Under the pieces are notes generated by a model that was not told the DNA's origin, did no database searches, and worked only from the letters and a program-made list of their open reading frames with translations. This document shows positions 44,590 through 53,584 of a stretch of DNA of 64,000 bases, piece after piece (position 1 is the stretch's first letter; every line of letters starts with the position of its first letter). Origin of the DNA: Gemmatimonadetes bacterium 2013_60CM_65_52 (GTDB lineage Bacteria; Gemmatimonadota; Gemmatimonadetes; Gemmatimonadales; Gemmatimonadaceae); assembly GCA_002215645.1 (NCBI GenBank), contig NGFI01000004.1, positions 371,933 through 435,932 of the forward strand, read 5' to 3'. The translations under genes were made by a program, and so were the position numbers.

Positions 44590-45354
44590 CTATGCGACAC
44601 CCTTCCGTGCGACAAAGCTGTTTGTGTCGGACTCATCCACCGTCACGACCCATCCGCGATAGCGCCGGCGCAGCTCGTCGATGGACACCCGTTTGCCGGC
44701 GGCAATCGTCTGCACGAGATGGACGCCTCCGTCGCTGGTCGCGCTCTGGAGCACTCGGATCACGCGCGTCCGTTCCGCCGCGCTCAGCCCCCGGAATGCA
44801 GCAGCCGAATAGATGACCGCCGTGAGCGGAGCGTCCGGCGTGAACCCGCTCAACGCCTCCGCGCTCACGTGGACACGCTCCCCCAAGCCGGATTCTTCGG
44901 CGGCGTGGAGCACGCGCTCCACGGCGTCCGGCTCTGACAGCGCGGTCACCTCGCACCCGATCGCGGCGAGATACAGCGCCGGCGTCTCGACCTGCGGACC
45001 CGCGAGCAGGACCCGCGAGTCGCCTGTGACGTCGGTCATGGCGCGCACGACGATGTCGTTGCGACTCAGGCCCCAATGCTCCGGACGTCGCTGCTCAACG
45101 AGCATCTTCACTCGGCGCTGACGCCATGCGCTGTAGCTGAGCAGACCCAGGCGCCGAAAAATGATACGGTCCACTTCCGCGCAGAGTAGCAGCTCGGTGA
45201 GCGCAATCTGTTGCTGGCGCGCGAGCGACTGCACGGCCTCGTCGCCAATCGAGAGCAGGACGCTTCTGGGGACCGACTCCTTATAGTCCTCGATCTCGCG
45301 ATCGAGGTACAGCGCATACTCGTGCTTGAGCGATCTGGACGGTCGCTGAGTCAT
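44590..45354 (-). CDS. SAM-methyltransferase-fold protein with a degenerate cofactor motif
   Basis: 254 aa. The N-terminal 100 residues are helical and charged (YLDREIEDYKESVPRSVLLSIGDEAV). The C-terminal part follows Rossmann methyltransferase order: DSRVLLAGPQVETPALYLAAIGCEVTALSEPD, VHVSAEALSGF, LTAVIYSAAAFRGLSAAERTRVIRVLQ, then GVHLVQTIAAG. The canonical E/D-x-G-x-G-x-G loop is replaced by AGPQVE, so SAM binding may be altered or lost. The family is not one I recognise. It is transcribed towards the peptide/protease/ATP-grasp group but is separated from it by 200 bases. Confidence 0.65.
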   Translation of the reverse strand: MTQRPSRSLKHEYALYLDREIEDYKESVPRSVLLSIGDEAVQSLARQQQIALTELLLCAEVDRIIFRRLGLLSYSAWRQRRVKMLVEQRRPEHWGLSRNDIVVRAMTDVTGDSRVLLAGPQVETPALYLAAIGCEVTALSEPDAVERVLHAAEESGLGERVHVSAEALSGFTPDAPLTAVIYSAAAFRGLSAAERTRVIRVLQSATSDGGVHLVQTIAAGKRVSIDELRRRYRGWVVTVDESDTNSFVARKGVA

Positions 45355-45472
45355 GCGGGGGAGCAGGGGGTGAGTTGGGTCTAAGATAGTACTTGCACTC
45401 CGGCGCGCAAGTAGCTGTCGCAGATCACCTTAGCCAGATGTTTCTTCAGCCGCTCGGCGCCGCGGCCTCGAC

Positions 45473-46372
45473 CTACGCCGGCTCCACGTGCACGATGGCT
45501 TCCGCCGTCCCCAGCTCCCGCGCGATTGCACGCTCCACGTCGTCCGTGAAATCGTGCGCGTCCGTCACCGTCGTCGCGCCGTCCACCAGAATCGTCACCT
45601 CGGCAAAGAGATGCCCGGACGCCGTCCGCCTGGACCGCGCGGCGCGCACGTCCACGACGCCGGGTATCGTCCGCACGATTTCGACGAGGCGTGCCGCATC
45701 CACGCCCCGCGCATCCACGAGAATCGGGATGGACCCCCGAAGAATGAGATACCCGCTCCACGCGATCGCCAGCGCCACGAGGATGCCCAGCAGTCCGTCG
45801 GCGCGCGTGACACCCAGCGTTGACAGCCACAGCGACCCAAGCGCGAGCGCCGTGACGACGACGTCGCCCATCGTATGCGCCGCGTCTGCGAGCAGCAACG
45901 CGCTACCCAACGCCCGCCCTCGGCGCCGCTCGTAATACACCACGAGAAGGTTGACTCCCAGCGATGCGAGGAGCCAAACGGTATCCGTTCGCGTGGACAC
46001 CGGCGCCAGGCGCTCACCCGCAAGCGCGACGAGACTCTGCCGCAGCAGCTCGAAGCACGTGACGGAGAGAAAGCACACGATGCCCAGCGTGCCGAGCGTC
46101 TCGAATTTTTCGTGGCCGTAAGGATGGTCTTCGTCTGGCGCGCGCGCCGCCACGACCACAGCGAGAATGGCGACACCGTTGCTCAGCATGTCGAGCACCG
46201 ACTCGAGCGCGGCACCCAGTACGGTGATGGCGCCGGTGCGCGCACCCACGCCACCCTTGATCAAGGCGCTCAGTAGATTGAGCACCAGCACGACCGTGAG
46301 CGTACGCCGCACGCTCACCATTCGCGCGGATGATTCGACCTGTTCGACGGACAGTCGTTCCGGAATCGACAT
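45473..46372 (-). CDS. Cation diffusion facilitator (CDF) family metal transporter
   Basis: 299 aa from the ATG at 46370-46372; a longer frame reaching 46711 runs antisense to the fpg gene. Six membrane helices are visible. Site residues appear as ESVLDMLSN in helix 2 and DAAHTMGDV in helix 5, and HPYGHEKFETLG joins helices 2 and 3, the CDF hallmark. The cytoplasmic C-domain (VRTIPGVVDVRAARSRR, then HLFAEVTILVDG, then DDVERAIARELGTAEAIVHVEPA) is the usual ferredoxin-like fold. It exports Zn2+, Fe2+ or Mn2+ by proton exchange. It is divergent from fpg. Confidence 0.92.
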   Translation of the reverse strand: MSIPERLSVEQVESSARMVSVRRTLTVVLVLNLLSALIKGGVGARTGAITVLGAALESVLDMLSNGVAILAVVVAARAPDEDHPYGHEKFETLGTLGIVCFLSVTCFELLRQSLVALAGERLAPVSTRTDTVWLLASLGVNLLVVYYERRRGRALGSALLLADAAHTMGDVVVTALALGSLWLSTLGVTRADGLLGILVALAIAWSGYLILRGSIPILVDARGVDAARLVEIVRTIPGVVDVRAARSRRTASGHLFAEVTILVDGATTVTDAHDFTDDVERAIARELGTAEAIVHVEPA

Positions 46373-46431
46373 TCGAGGAGTCTGACGACCTTGCCTGCGG
46401 CGTGTCAACCGACCGTCACCCTCACACGCCG

Positions 46432-47205
46432 ATGCCCGAACTGCCTGAGGTGGAATCAGCGCTCCGCGCGCTGCGCGAGCGCGTCGTCGGCCGCACCATC
46501 GGAAAAGTGCGGCTGCTTCATCCATCTCTTCGGCGACGTCTGTCGCCCTCCCGCCTGAGAACGCTCCGGGGTGCCGTGGTCGAGCGCGTCGAGCGGAGAG
46601 GCAAGCATCAGCTTCTCCACCTTCACGATGGTCGAGTGCTGCACGCTCACTTTCGCATGAGCGGCGACTGGGTGTTCGACGCAGCGAACGATGTGCCGCC
46701 TCGCCACGCACGAGCGCTCATCGAGTTTGCGGACGGCTCCCGCCTCGTCTTCGTGGACTCGCGTGCGCTTGGCACGCTCGACCTCCACGCCGTTGCGAGC
46801 GATCTCGATCTGGGCCTCGGCCCCGATGCATCCGATCCCGAATGGACCGCTCGTGATCTCAAGGCCGCGCTGGCAACACGTCGCGGTCCCATCAAACCGG
46901 CCTTGCTCGATCAGAAGCTCGTGGCCGGGCTGGGCAATATCTACGCAGCCGAGTCGCTGTGGCGGGCTCGTATCGATCCACGCCGTCCATGCAACCGGCT
47001 CGCGCGAAACGAGATTTCCGCGCTGCGGAAAGCAATCGCCACGGTGCTGAAGCGCGCGACGGGCGCCAGGTATACCGACGACGACACGGTGACGCTCGAC
47101 GTCTACGATCGCGAGGGGAGTCCCTGTCGCCGCTGCGGCACGCCGATCGAGCGAATTGTTCAGGCGGGCCGCTCCACGTACTTCTGCCCGAGCTGTCAGC
47201 GGTAA
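46432..47205 (+). CDS. Formamidopyrimidine-DNA glycosylase (Fpg/Nei family)
   Basis: 257 aa from the ATG at 46432. MPELPEVE gives the catalytic N-terminal Pro 2 and Glu 3. FRMSGDW is the lesion-recognition loop, GPIKPALLDQKLVAGLGNIYAAESLWRARIDP carries the H2TH signature, and CRRCG...RSTYFCPSCQ is the C-terminal zinc finger whose Arg contacts DNA. It removes 8-oxoguanine and FaPy lesions with beta/delta-elimination. The gene stops one base before the convergent RlmI-like gene. Confidence 0.95.
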   Translation: MPELPEVESALRALRERVVGRTIGKVRLLHPSLRRRLSPSRLRTLRGAVVERVERRGKHQLLHLHDGRVLHAHFRMSGDWVFDAANDVPPRHARALIEFADGSRLVFVDSRALGTLDLHAVASDLDLGLGPDASDPEWTARDLKAALATRRGPIKPALLDQKLVAGLGNIYAAESLWRARIDPRRPCNRLARNEISALRKAIATVLKRATGARYTDDDTVTLDVYDREGSPCRRCGTPIERIVQAGRSTYFCPSCQR

Positions 47206-47206
47206 A

Positions 47207-48367
47207 TCACTCCGCGGCGAGCAGTGCTCCCTTGAGATAGCCCGTTTCGGGAATCGTGATCACCTCCGGATGATCGCGCGGCTGTCCTGTGATCTCTCGC
47301 AGGATCATTTGCCGCCCGCTGTCGGCGGCCGCGGAGTGGAGCATCTCCAGGAAGAGCGACCTGGAAAGGTGAAACGAGCAGCTTGCCGTAAAGAGCGTCC
47401 CTCCGGGCGACAGCAGGCGCATCGCGCGCAGGTTGATCTCCTTGTAGCCCCGGATCGCGGCGGGCAGCGACGCCTTCGTCTTGGCAAAGGCCGGCGGATC
47501 GAGCACGATGGTGTCGAAGCGAGTCCGGTCGCGCTCGCGCGCCTTCAGGTATTCGAAGGCATCCGCTTCGACGAACTCACCGTTCGTGAATTCGTTGCGC
47601 CGAAAGTTCTCTTCGGCGCGCCGCAGCGCCTGTGCGGAGACGTCGAGCGCGACGACGTGCTCCGAGCGCCGAGCGAGATGCAGCGCGAAAGATCCGTGAT
47701 AGCTGAAGCAGTCGAGCGCTCGCCCCCGCGCATGCTGTCCGGCGAGCGCTCGGTTGTCGCGCTGGTCGAGAAACGCTCCCGTCTTCTGTCCACCCCAGGG
47801 AGCGGCCAGATACTTCACGCCGTGCTCCTGCACCTCGATTTCCTCGGGCACTTCACCGTGCAGCAGCTCCACGCTCGTCGCGAGTCCCTCCTTGGCGCGA
47901 AGAGAAACGTCGTTTCGCGCGAGAATGCCGGCCGGCGCAAGCGTGTCCCGCAGCGCGGCAACCACGTCCTCGCGATGCTGCTCGAGACCGGCGCTCATCA
48001 ACTGAACCACGAGCCAGCGATCGTATCGGTCCACGACGAGGGAGGGCAGGCCATCCCCTTCGCCATGGACCAGACGGAATGCGTTCGTCTCCCGATCGAG
48101 CCCGGTGCGTCGTGCAGTGGCGCGATCGATGGCGTCCCGCCACCACGCCGCGTCGATCGTCGCCTCGGGATTGCGATCGAGCAGCCGCAGCGAGATCTCC
48201 GACGTCGGGCTCCACAATGCCACGCCGAGTGGTTTCCCCCGTTCGTCCTGCACGCGAACCGTGCCGGCCTCCACACCTGGCCGCTCGGCAACGTCGCTGC
48301 GGAAAATCCAGGGATGTCCTGCGGCCCATCGGCGCGCGCCCTTCGGTGTTACGACTGCTGTGTGCAT
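47207..48367 (-). CDS. RlmI-like 23S rRNA m5C methyltransferase
   Basis: 386 aa. An N-terminal PUA-type domain (RRWAAGHPWIFRSDVAE) is followed by LVVDRYDRWLVVQL, the GGQKTGAFLDQRDNR block, SAM motif LDCFSYHGSFALHLA, ALDVSAQAL, motif IV LDPPAFAK, and TASCSFHLS with the catalytic Cys. The order is that of RlmI/YccW, which methylates C1962 of 23S rRNA. It ends the rho-ruvX-mltG-thiE run on the minus strand. Confidence 0.92.
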   Translation of the reverse strand: MHTAVVTPKGARRWAAGHPWIFRSDVAERPGVEAGTVRVQDERGKPLGVALWSPTSEISLRLLDRNPEATIDAAWWRDAIDRATARRTGLDRETNAFRLVHGEGDGLPSLVVDRYDRWLVVQLMSAGLEQHREDVVAALRDTLAPAGILARNDVSLRAKEGLATSVELLHGEVPEEIEVQEHGVKYLAAPWGGQKTGAFLDQRDNRALAGQHARGRALDCFSYHGSFALHLARRSEHVVALDVSAQALRRAEENFRRNEFTNGEFVEADAFEYLKARERDRTRFDTIVLDPPAFAKTKASLPAAIRGYKEINLRAMRLLSPGGTLFTASCSFHLSRSLFLEMLHSAAADSGRQMILREITGQPRDHPEVITIPETGYLKGALLAAE

Positions 48368-48471
48368 GCGCAGGAAGGTATTGGATGCATTGGGGACCGC
48401 GTGACATGCGAGCGGCGGCGTTCTGGCGCATCACGAGTGCTGGGACGGACGTGGTGACCCGAAGTGGCTCA

Positions 48472-49107
48472 TCATGTTTCGCTGGCGTCCTGCGCAGCGC
48501 GGATCGCGCGCGCAGCGGCTGCCGCGTCCGGCGATCGGAACACCGCGCTGATCACGGCAACACCCGAGGCGCCAGCGGACATCAGCGCTGCCACGTTCTC
48601 TGCCTTCACGCCGCCGATGGCCACAGCAGGGCCTCCAAAACGCTTCGCGAGTTGCGCAAATCCTGCGACACCAAGAGCATCCTCGCCCTGACGCGCTCCG
48701 TGCACCGGGCCAATGCAGGCATAGTTGGCTCCCGCGGCGCGCGCGACGTCGTCATCGATGCCAACGGACGCACCGATGACGAAGCGGTCCGGCACGATGC
48801 GTCTGAGTGACGCCGGCGTCACCTCGTCCAGCGCGAGGTGTACGCCATGCGCGCCGACGGCGAGCGCAACGTCCGCCCGGTCACTCACCAGCAGCGGCAC
48901 GTGCGGCAGCACGGCGCGAAGTTCGCGCGCAACCTCAGCGAGACGCCGCGGCGGCTCCTCCGGCAGCCGAAGCTGAATCATCGTTGCACCGCCGCGCACC
49001 GCCTCGATGGCGCGCGATGAAAGCCCTGCGATGCCGTCGTGCACCGAATCCGTGATGGCGATCAGGCGCAGCCAGGAAACATCGAACGGCACGCGATCCT
49101 GACTCAC
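48472..49107 (-). CDS. thiE: Thiamine phosphate synthase (ThiE family)
   Basis: 211 aa from a GTG at 49105-49107. It joins HMP-PP and HET-P to thiamine phosphate. AITDSVHDG, MIQLRLPEEPP, LLVSDRADVALAVGAHGVHLALDEV, IGASVGI, YACIGPVHGAR and AIGGVKAENVAALMSAGASGVAVISA are the ThiE strands in order. The V-S-D-R-x-D motif and G-G-V pyrophosphate-side loop are intact. The gene lies 12 bases after the mltG stop. A second ThiE/TenI-like gene starts at 304. No TPP riboswitch is visible upstream. Confidence 0.9.
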   Translation of the reverse strand: MSQDRVPFDVSWLRLIAITDSVHDGIAGLSSRAIEAVRGGATMIQLRLPEEPPRRLAEVARELRAVLPHVPLLVSDRADVALAVGAHGVHLALDEVTPASLRRIVPDRFVIGASVGIDDDVARAAGANYACIGPVHGARQGEDALGVAGFAQLAKRFGGPAVAIGGVKAENVAALMSAGASGVAVISAVFRSPDAAAAARAIRAAQDASET

Positions 49108-49119
49108 CGTGTTCTCGAC

Positions 49120-50208
49120 TCAGCGTGGAGATTGTGCCGGCGCGGGCGGCGCCGTCGCCGCTCCCGGTAACACGCTGGCCGGCGGTTCGTGCACCGTGTC
49201 GCGTCGCACGGCCGCCACCGAATCCCACGCGCGTCGCGCTCGTCGCACGGCGGCAGCGTGTTGCGCGAACGTGGTGGTGAACTCGTGATGGCCGTCCGGA
49301 TGCGCGACGAAGTACCGATACGGAACGTTCGCGGGATTCAATGCCGCGACGATGGACGGCCTTCCCGGCGATGCGATGGGACCCGGAGGAAGACCCTTGT
49401 GCCGATACGTGTTGTAGGGCGAGTCGATCTCGAGATGGCGGTACAACACGCGTGCGACATGGTGGCCGATGGCGTACTGCACGGTGGGATCCGCCTGTAG
49501 CGGCATTCCTGCCTTCATGCGATTCAGGTACACGGCCGCGATCACTGGCCGCTCCTCCGGAAGGCGCGCCTCCTTCTCCACGATGGCGGCGAGTGCCATG
49601 ACGTCGTTGCGGCTCATGGCTCTTTGCTGGAGCACCGAATCCCACGCGGGTTGCCACACCTGCTGGAACCGATTCACCATCAGTCGGACCGCCTGGCGAG
49701 GGGTCGTGCCCTCGGGAAACACGTACGTGTCGGGGAAGAGGTATCCCTCGAGCGTCGGCGTTGCCAGATCGAGTGCATGAAGGAGCGCCGTGTCGCGCGC
49801 CGCGACGTCCACCGACTCCGGCGCAACATGCAGCACTCGCGTGAGCTGTGGCTCGATCTGCGCCAGCGACCACCCCTCCGGAATCGTAATGCTCGGCTCC
49901 ACGCCCTTGCCGCCATTGAGCACGTCCAGCACCTCGTCCCACGACATGCTCGGTTGAAAGACGTATGTCCCCGCACGGATCGATCGGTCGCGTCGACGGA
50001 ACATTCCGTAGACGCGAAAGAGTGTCGGATGCCGGATGATCCGTGCGTTCGCGAGCGATTCGGCGGCCACGCGGAGATTCGACCCGCGCGGGACCACGAC
50101 GCGCACGTTGCGCGTGTTCACTTCGTGACATGCCAGCATCGCGACCAGCGGGATGATCGCGAACAGCGCGAGGAGTCTGCCGGACGCGAGACGCTCAGTG
50201 AGTCGCAT
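49120..50208 (-). CDS. mltG: Endolytic murein transglycosylase MltG
   Basis: 362 aa from the second of two adjacent ATGs (50206-50208; the first is at 50211). It cuts nascent glycan strands and sets their length. One membrane segment (LLALFAIIPLVAMLAC) is followed by the LysM-like domain (VVVPRGSNLRVAAESLANARII) and the YceG domain with ITIPEGWSLAQI, TLEGYLFPDTYVFP, the catalytic Glu in AAIVEKEA, QADPTVQYA, and SPYNTYRHKGLPPGPIASPG. The start overlaps the ruvX stop. A Pro/Ala-rich tail closes the protein. Confidence 0.93.
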   Translation of the reverse strand: MRLTERLASGRLLALFAIIPLVAMLACHEVNTRNVRVVVPRGSNLRVAAESLANARIIRHPTLFRVYGMFRRRDRSIRAGTYVFQPSMSWDEVLDVLNGGKGVEPSITIPEGWSLAQIEPQLTRVLHVAPESVDVAARDTALLHALDLATPTLEGYLFPDTYVFPEGTTPRQAVRLMVNRFQQVWQPAWDSVLQQRAMSRNDVMALAAIVEKEARLPEERPVIAAVYLNRMKAGMPLQADPTVQYAIGHHVARVLYRHLEIDSPYNTYRHKGLPPGPIASPGRPSIVAALNPANVPYRYFVAHPDGHHEFTTTFAQHAAAVRRARRAWDSVAAVRRDTVHEPPASVLPGAATAPPAPAQSPR

Positions 50209-50662
50209 CATCCTGAGACGACACGAAGGGAAGCTCCGACATGCGCAACGCGTGCTGGAGCAGGACCGTGGCAGCAAGGGAATCGACGTCGGACTTTCGT
50301 CCGCGCGTGCTCCCATCCATCTCGCGAATGGCGCGCAGCGCAATGGCGGTGGTGAACCGCTCGTCCAGCAGCGCGACCGGCAATCGCGACCGCCTCGTGA
50401 TCTCGGCGGCTACCTTCCGGCATTCGAGAGAGCGCGGCGTGTCGTCGCCATTGCCGTCCAACGGCAGGCCCATCACCATGCCGGTGGCCTCCAGCGTCTC
50501 AGCGCGCCGAAGAAGCTCCGCGATCGGCGGCCGCTTGCCAGCGCGGCGTAGGATCGCGCCGGCCGGTGACGCAATGGTACCCGTAGGATCGCTGATGGCG
50601 AGCCCGATGCGCCGCTCTCCCCAATCGACTGCCAGCCAGCGGCCACGGGCGCGATCGCTCAC
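50195..50662 (-). CDS. ruvX: YqgF/RuvX family RNase H-like nuclease
   Basis: 155 aa. LAVDWGERRIGLAISDP has the first catalytic Asp, GMVMGLPLDGNG the middle strand, LLDERFTT the Glu, and DVDSLAATVLLQ the last Asp. The family is needed for 16S rRNA 5' maturation and was first annotated as a Holliday junction resolvase. It starts 4 bases after the rho stop and overlaps mltG. ruvX-mltG adjacency is a common pairing across bacteria. Confidence 0.92.
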   Translation of the reverse strand: MSDRARGRWLAVDWGERRIGLAISDPTGTIASPAGAILRRAGKRPPIAELLRRAETLEATGMVMGLPLDGNGDDTPRSLECRKVAAEITRRSRLPVALLDERFTTAIALRAIREMDGSTRGRKSDVDSLAATVLLQHALRMSELPFVSSQDDATH

Positions 50663-50666
50663 GCGA

Positions 50667-51917
50667 TCATCCCTCCCGCATCTGGACGAAAAACTCCCGG
50701 TTGTTCTTCGAGCGCGACATCTGCTTCAGGAGGAAGTCGATGGCTTCCGATTCAGGCATGTCCGCGAGGAAGGTTCGCAGGAGCGTCACGCGGTTCAACT
50801 CCTCGGGCGTGAAGAGCAGCTCTTCCTTGCGCGTCCCGGACCGATTGATGTCGATGGCCGGATAGATCCGCTTCTCGGCGATCTCCCGCGCGAGCACGAG
50901 CTCCATGTTGCCCGTGCCCTTGAACTCCTCGAAGATCATCTCGTCTGCGCGTGAGCCGGTCTCGATGAGCGCGGTCGCGATGATCGTCAGCGAGCCGCCG
51001 TCGGCCACGTTGCGCGCCGCGCCGAAGAACTTCTTCGGCTTCTCCATCGACTTCGCGTCGAGACCGCCAGACATGATCTTCCCACCTGTGGGAATGACCG
51101 TATTGTGCGCCCGCGCGAGGCGTGTGATGGAATCGAGCAGAATGACGACGTCGCGTCCCGACTCCACCAGCCGCTTCGCCTTCTCGATCACCATGTCCGC
51201 GACCTGCACGTGCCGCGTCGCCTCCTCGTCAAACGTCGAGGAGATGACCTCGCCCTTCACGACGCGCTGCATGTCGGTGACTTCTTCGGGCCGCTCGTCG
51301 ATCAGCAGCACGATCAGCGTCACGTCCGGATAATTCTCGGCAATGGCGTTCGCGAGTTTCTGGAGGAGAATCGTCTTTCCGGCCCTTGGCGGGGCGACGA
51401 TGAGCCCCCGCTGTCCCTTGCCGATGGGTGCAATGAGGTCCATCACGCGCATGCTCAGGTCGCCGGACTCCGTCTCGAGGCGCAGGCGTCCGTCCGGATA
51501 GCGCGGCCGAAGACTCTCGAACTCGATGCGTGACTTCGCCGCCTCGGGCTCGCCGCCGTTCACCTTCTCGACCTTGAGGAGCGCCAGATAGCGCTCCCAC
51601 TCCTTCGGTGGACGCACGTGCCCGCTCACCGTGTCGCCTGTGCGCAGGTCGAACCGCTTGATCTGCGACGGCGACACGTAGATGTCCTCGGGGCTGTAGA
51701 GGTAGTTCCAGTCCTGGCTGCGCAGGAAGCCGTATCCCTCCGGAAGAACCTCGAGCACGCCCTCGCCGAGCAGCGTCTCCGCCTGTTCCAGGAGCTTCTG
51801 CTCGATGCGGAACATCAGCGTCTGCCGCTCGAGCGTCGTGTACGAGCTCAACTCGAGGGCGTCGGCGATGTCGTGAAGCTCGGGGATCGATTTCCCCTTC
51901 AGCTCAGCGATGTTCAC
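50667..51917 (-). CDS. rho: Transcription termination factor Rho
   Basis: 416 aa hexameric RNA helicase. The N-terminal helical domain ([21 protein letters not shown]) precedes the RNA-binding cold-shock-like domain with [13 protein letters not shown] and [12 protein letters not shown]. The motor has Walker [23 protein letters not shown], Walker [17 protein letters not shown], the Q-loop [10 protein letters not shown], and the R-loop in [20 protein letters not shown]. No long insertion domain is present, unlike in many actinobacterial or Bacteroidota Rho. It heads a five-gene minus-strand run. Confidence 0.97.
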   Translation of the reverse strand: MNIAELKGKSIPELHDIADALELSSYTTLERQTLMFRIEQKLLEQAETLLGEGVLEVLPEGYGFLRSQDWNYLYSPEDIYVSPSQIKRFDLRTGDTVSGHVRPPKEWERYLALLKVEKVNGGEPEAAKSRIEFESLRPRYPDGRLRLETESGDLSMRVMDLIAPIGKGQRGLIVAPPRAGKTILLQKLANAIAENYPDVTLIVLLIDERPEEVTDMQRVVKGEVISSTFDEEATRHVQVADMVIEKAKRLVESGRDVVILLDSITRLARAHNTVIPTGGKIMSGGLDAKSMEKPKKFFGAARNVADGGSLTIIATALIETGSRADEMIFEEFKGTGNMELVLAREIAEKRIYPAIDINRSGTRKEELLFTPEELNRVTLLRTFLADMPESEAIDFLLKQMSRSKNNREFFVQMREG

Positions 51918-51983
51918 GGTGCGGCAGCGGTGCGCGGAAGGAAGGGACGGCGATCAGCGTGCGCGCACGACGTCCGCGGCGGA

Positions 51984-52006
51984 GCGATGGGCGATTGGGC
52001 GATTGG
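51984..52006. repeat. Short tandem repeat upstream of rho
   Basis: GCGATTGG occurs twice in tandem (51991-52006), preceded by the near copy GCGATGG (51984-51990). It lies 70-90 bases before the rho start in the 190-base gap between rho and mlaD. It may be part of the rho leader or simply a slippage product. Confidence 0.5.
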
Positions 52007-52109
52007 GCGCGGGAGACTGTCCACGCCGGGCGGCGGGAGACGAACGACGGGGTCCCGTGCAGCATGAGAATGCTAGACGGCGCTGAATGGAGGGTCAAGG
52101 TCGTCGAGG

Positions 52110-53069
52110 TCAGAAGCGTATGTAACGAAGTGGATGTCGTTTCATGTCGGCGAAAAGCGCTGCCATCTCGCGGTGCGCGTCCGCCACCGCGTCTGTCATC
52201 GCGCTGTCATGGAGCACGCGTCCCGCCGTGCCCTGCGACGCGTCCAGCGAGGCGCGCACGCGCGCGAGCTCGGACCGGATGTCGCCAACTTCAGAGACGA
52301 GCGTGCTATCTCGGCGCAGACGGCCTAGCGACGTCCCGTGCGACGCGAGCAGCGTGCGCACCGAATCGACGCGTGCCATGACTCGCCCGACTTCCGCCGG
52401 AATCTGTTCGCGCTCCGTTGCATTCTGCCGCATACCGGACCGTATTCCTGCGCCGAGTGTGGCGAGTTCGGCGCGGGTCTGTGTGAATTGGGTGGGGCCG
52501 GGGCGGCTCTGTGCATTCAACAGTGCGCCTGCGGTGCCATGCGAGTCCCGCAGCGCTCCGGCAATCTCCTTCAAGTTTCTGGCGATTATGGGAAACTCCT
52601 TGGCCGCGGTGCCGAAGCGTCCGCTGGCGCCCTCTACATCCACCTGCGGCTTCGAGTGGATCGTGTCGCCTGGCCTCAGCGGAGCGCCCGCTGGCGTGCC
52701 GGCCGTCAGATACACGACCGGCGCACCGATGATGGTGCCGCCATTCCGGATCTGCGCAATGGCGTCGTGTCGCAAGGCGGACCGGTATTTCTCGAGCACC
52801 TGCATCGCGATCTCCACGCGCTCCGAGGTGTCCGATGACGGCGGCTGATATTTGATCGACGTGATCTTTCCGATCTTTTGCCCTCTGAGCCACACCTCGG
52901 ATCCGACGAGGACGCCGCGCGCTTCGCCGACGTGGACGTAGAGCGGGAACGTCGCGCCGTGTAATGCGCCGACACGGGAGTACTTGAGAACGACGAAGCT
53001 CACGGCGGCGATCGCGGCAAGGGCGATCAGTCCACCGCGGACGTCGGACCAGGTGAGTTGGCGCGCCAC
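52110..53069 (-). CDS. MlaD/MCE domain lipid-transport protein
   Basis: 319 aa from a GTG at 53067-53069. One N-terminal membrane helix (LIALAAIAAVSFVVLKY) is followed by the MCE core: LYVHVGEARGVLVGSEVWLRGQKIGKITSI, then NGGTIIGAPVVYLTAG. Long helical segments (residues about 150-300) and a final RYIRF end the protein, as in substrate-binding subunits of MCE systems. MCE proteins carry phospholipids between the two membranes. The MlaE permease and MlaF ATPase partners are not in this window, so the gene is isolated. Confidence 0.85.
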   Translation of the reverse strand: MARQLTWSDVRGGLIALAAIAAVSFVVLKYSRVGALHGATFPLYVHVGEARGVLVGSEVWLRGQKIGKITSIKYQPPSSDTSERVEIAMQVLEKYRSALRHDAIAQIRNGGTIIGAPVVYLTAGTPAGAPLRPGDTIHSKPQVDVEGASGRFGTAAKEFPIIARNLKEIAGALRDSHGTAGALLNAQSRPGPTQFTQTRAELATLGAGIRSGMRQNATEREQIPAEVGRVMARVDSVRTLLASHGTSLGRLRRDSTLVSEVGDIRSELARVRASLDASQGTAGRVLHDSAMTDAVADAHREMAALFADMKRHPLRYIRF

Positions 53070-53315
53070 GGGCGAGAGGGAGGGATCGGGCGGAGGAGGT
53101 GAACGTATGCGAGAGCAAACACCGGACCACTGGCCAGACCGACGCTCTATGCCGCCTCGGTCTCAGCTCGCGAGCTGGCTTGAGCACGGGAGATTACGCG
53201 AGGCCGATCAGTGCGGTCGCACACTCGCTCCAGTAACACCGTGCACGCAGACCTTTCCAATCGTTCAACTGGCACCGCGAAGTGCCCCAGACATCCGCGA
53301 GGGTGAACGCACAAA
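53070..53315. other. Intergenic stretch between mlaD and the tRNA-Arg terminator
   Basis: No reading frame with convincing codon use or RBS is seen on either strand, and no promoter elements stand out. The tRNA terminator hairpin begins at its right edge. Confidence 0.4.
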
Positions 53316-53346
53316 GCACTGCACCGATTGGATCTCGATGCAGTGC
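53316..53346 (-). terminator. Terminator of the tRNA-Arg transcript
   Basis: On the minus strand, GCACTGCATCGA and TCGGTGCAGTGC pair over 12 bp (one G-U), with a 7-base loop and a TTTG tail. It begins 16 bases after the tRNA 3' end. Confidence 0.75.
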
Positions 53347-53362
53347 CTTGAACTACCACCAG

Positions 53363-53436
53363 TGCGCGCGGCGGGATTCGAACCCACGACCTCTTGCTCC
53401 GGAGGCAAGCGCTCTATCCAGCTGAGCTACGCACGC
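53363..53436 (-). tRNA. tRNA-Arg (anticodon CCG)
   Basis: 74 bases. The acceptor arms GCGTGCG and CGCGCGC pair with one G-U. TAGCTCAGCTGGATAGAGC is the D arm, CTTGC-CTCCGGA-GCAAG the anticodon arm, and GTTCGAATCCC the T arm. The anticodon CCG reads CGG (Arg). The 3' CCA is not encoded; the discriminator base is A. Confidence 0.95.
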
Positions 53437-53584
53437 GGCGGGCAGACAGAGTCTGCCCCGGACCTTACAAGTTAGCCTGCCGCCGAGACCCATTCAAGGA
53501 ACGCATGCGCCCCGCGGCCTTCGTGGGCGCGCCGGCAGGCGACGAACAGGCAGATCGGCCCCGCGCTTGCACGTTGCCCCACAC

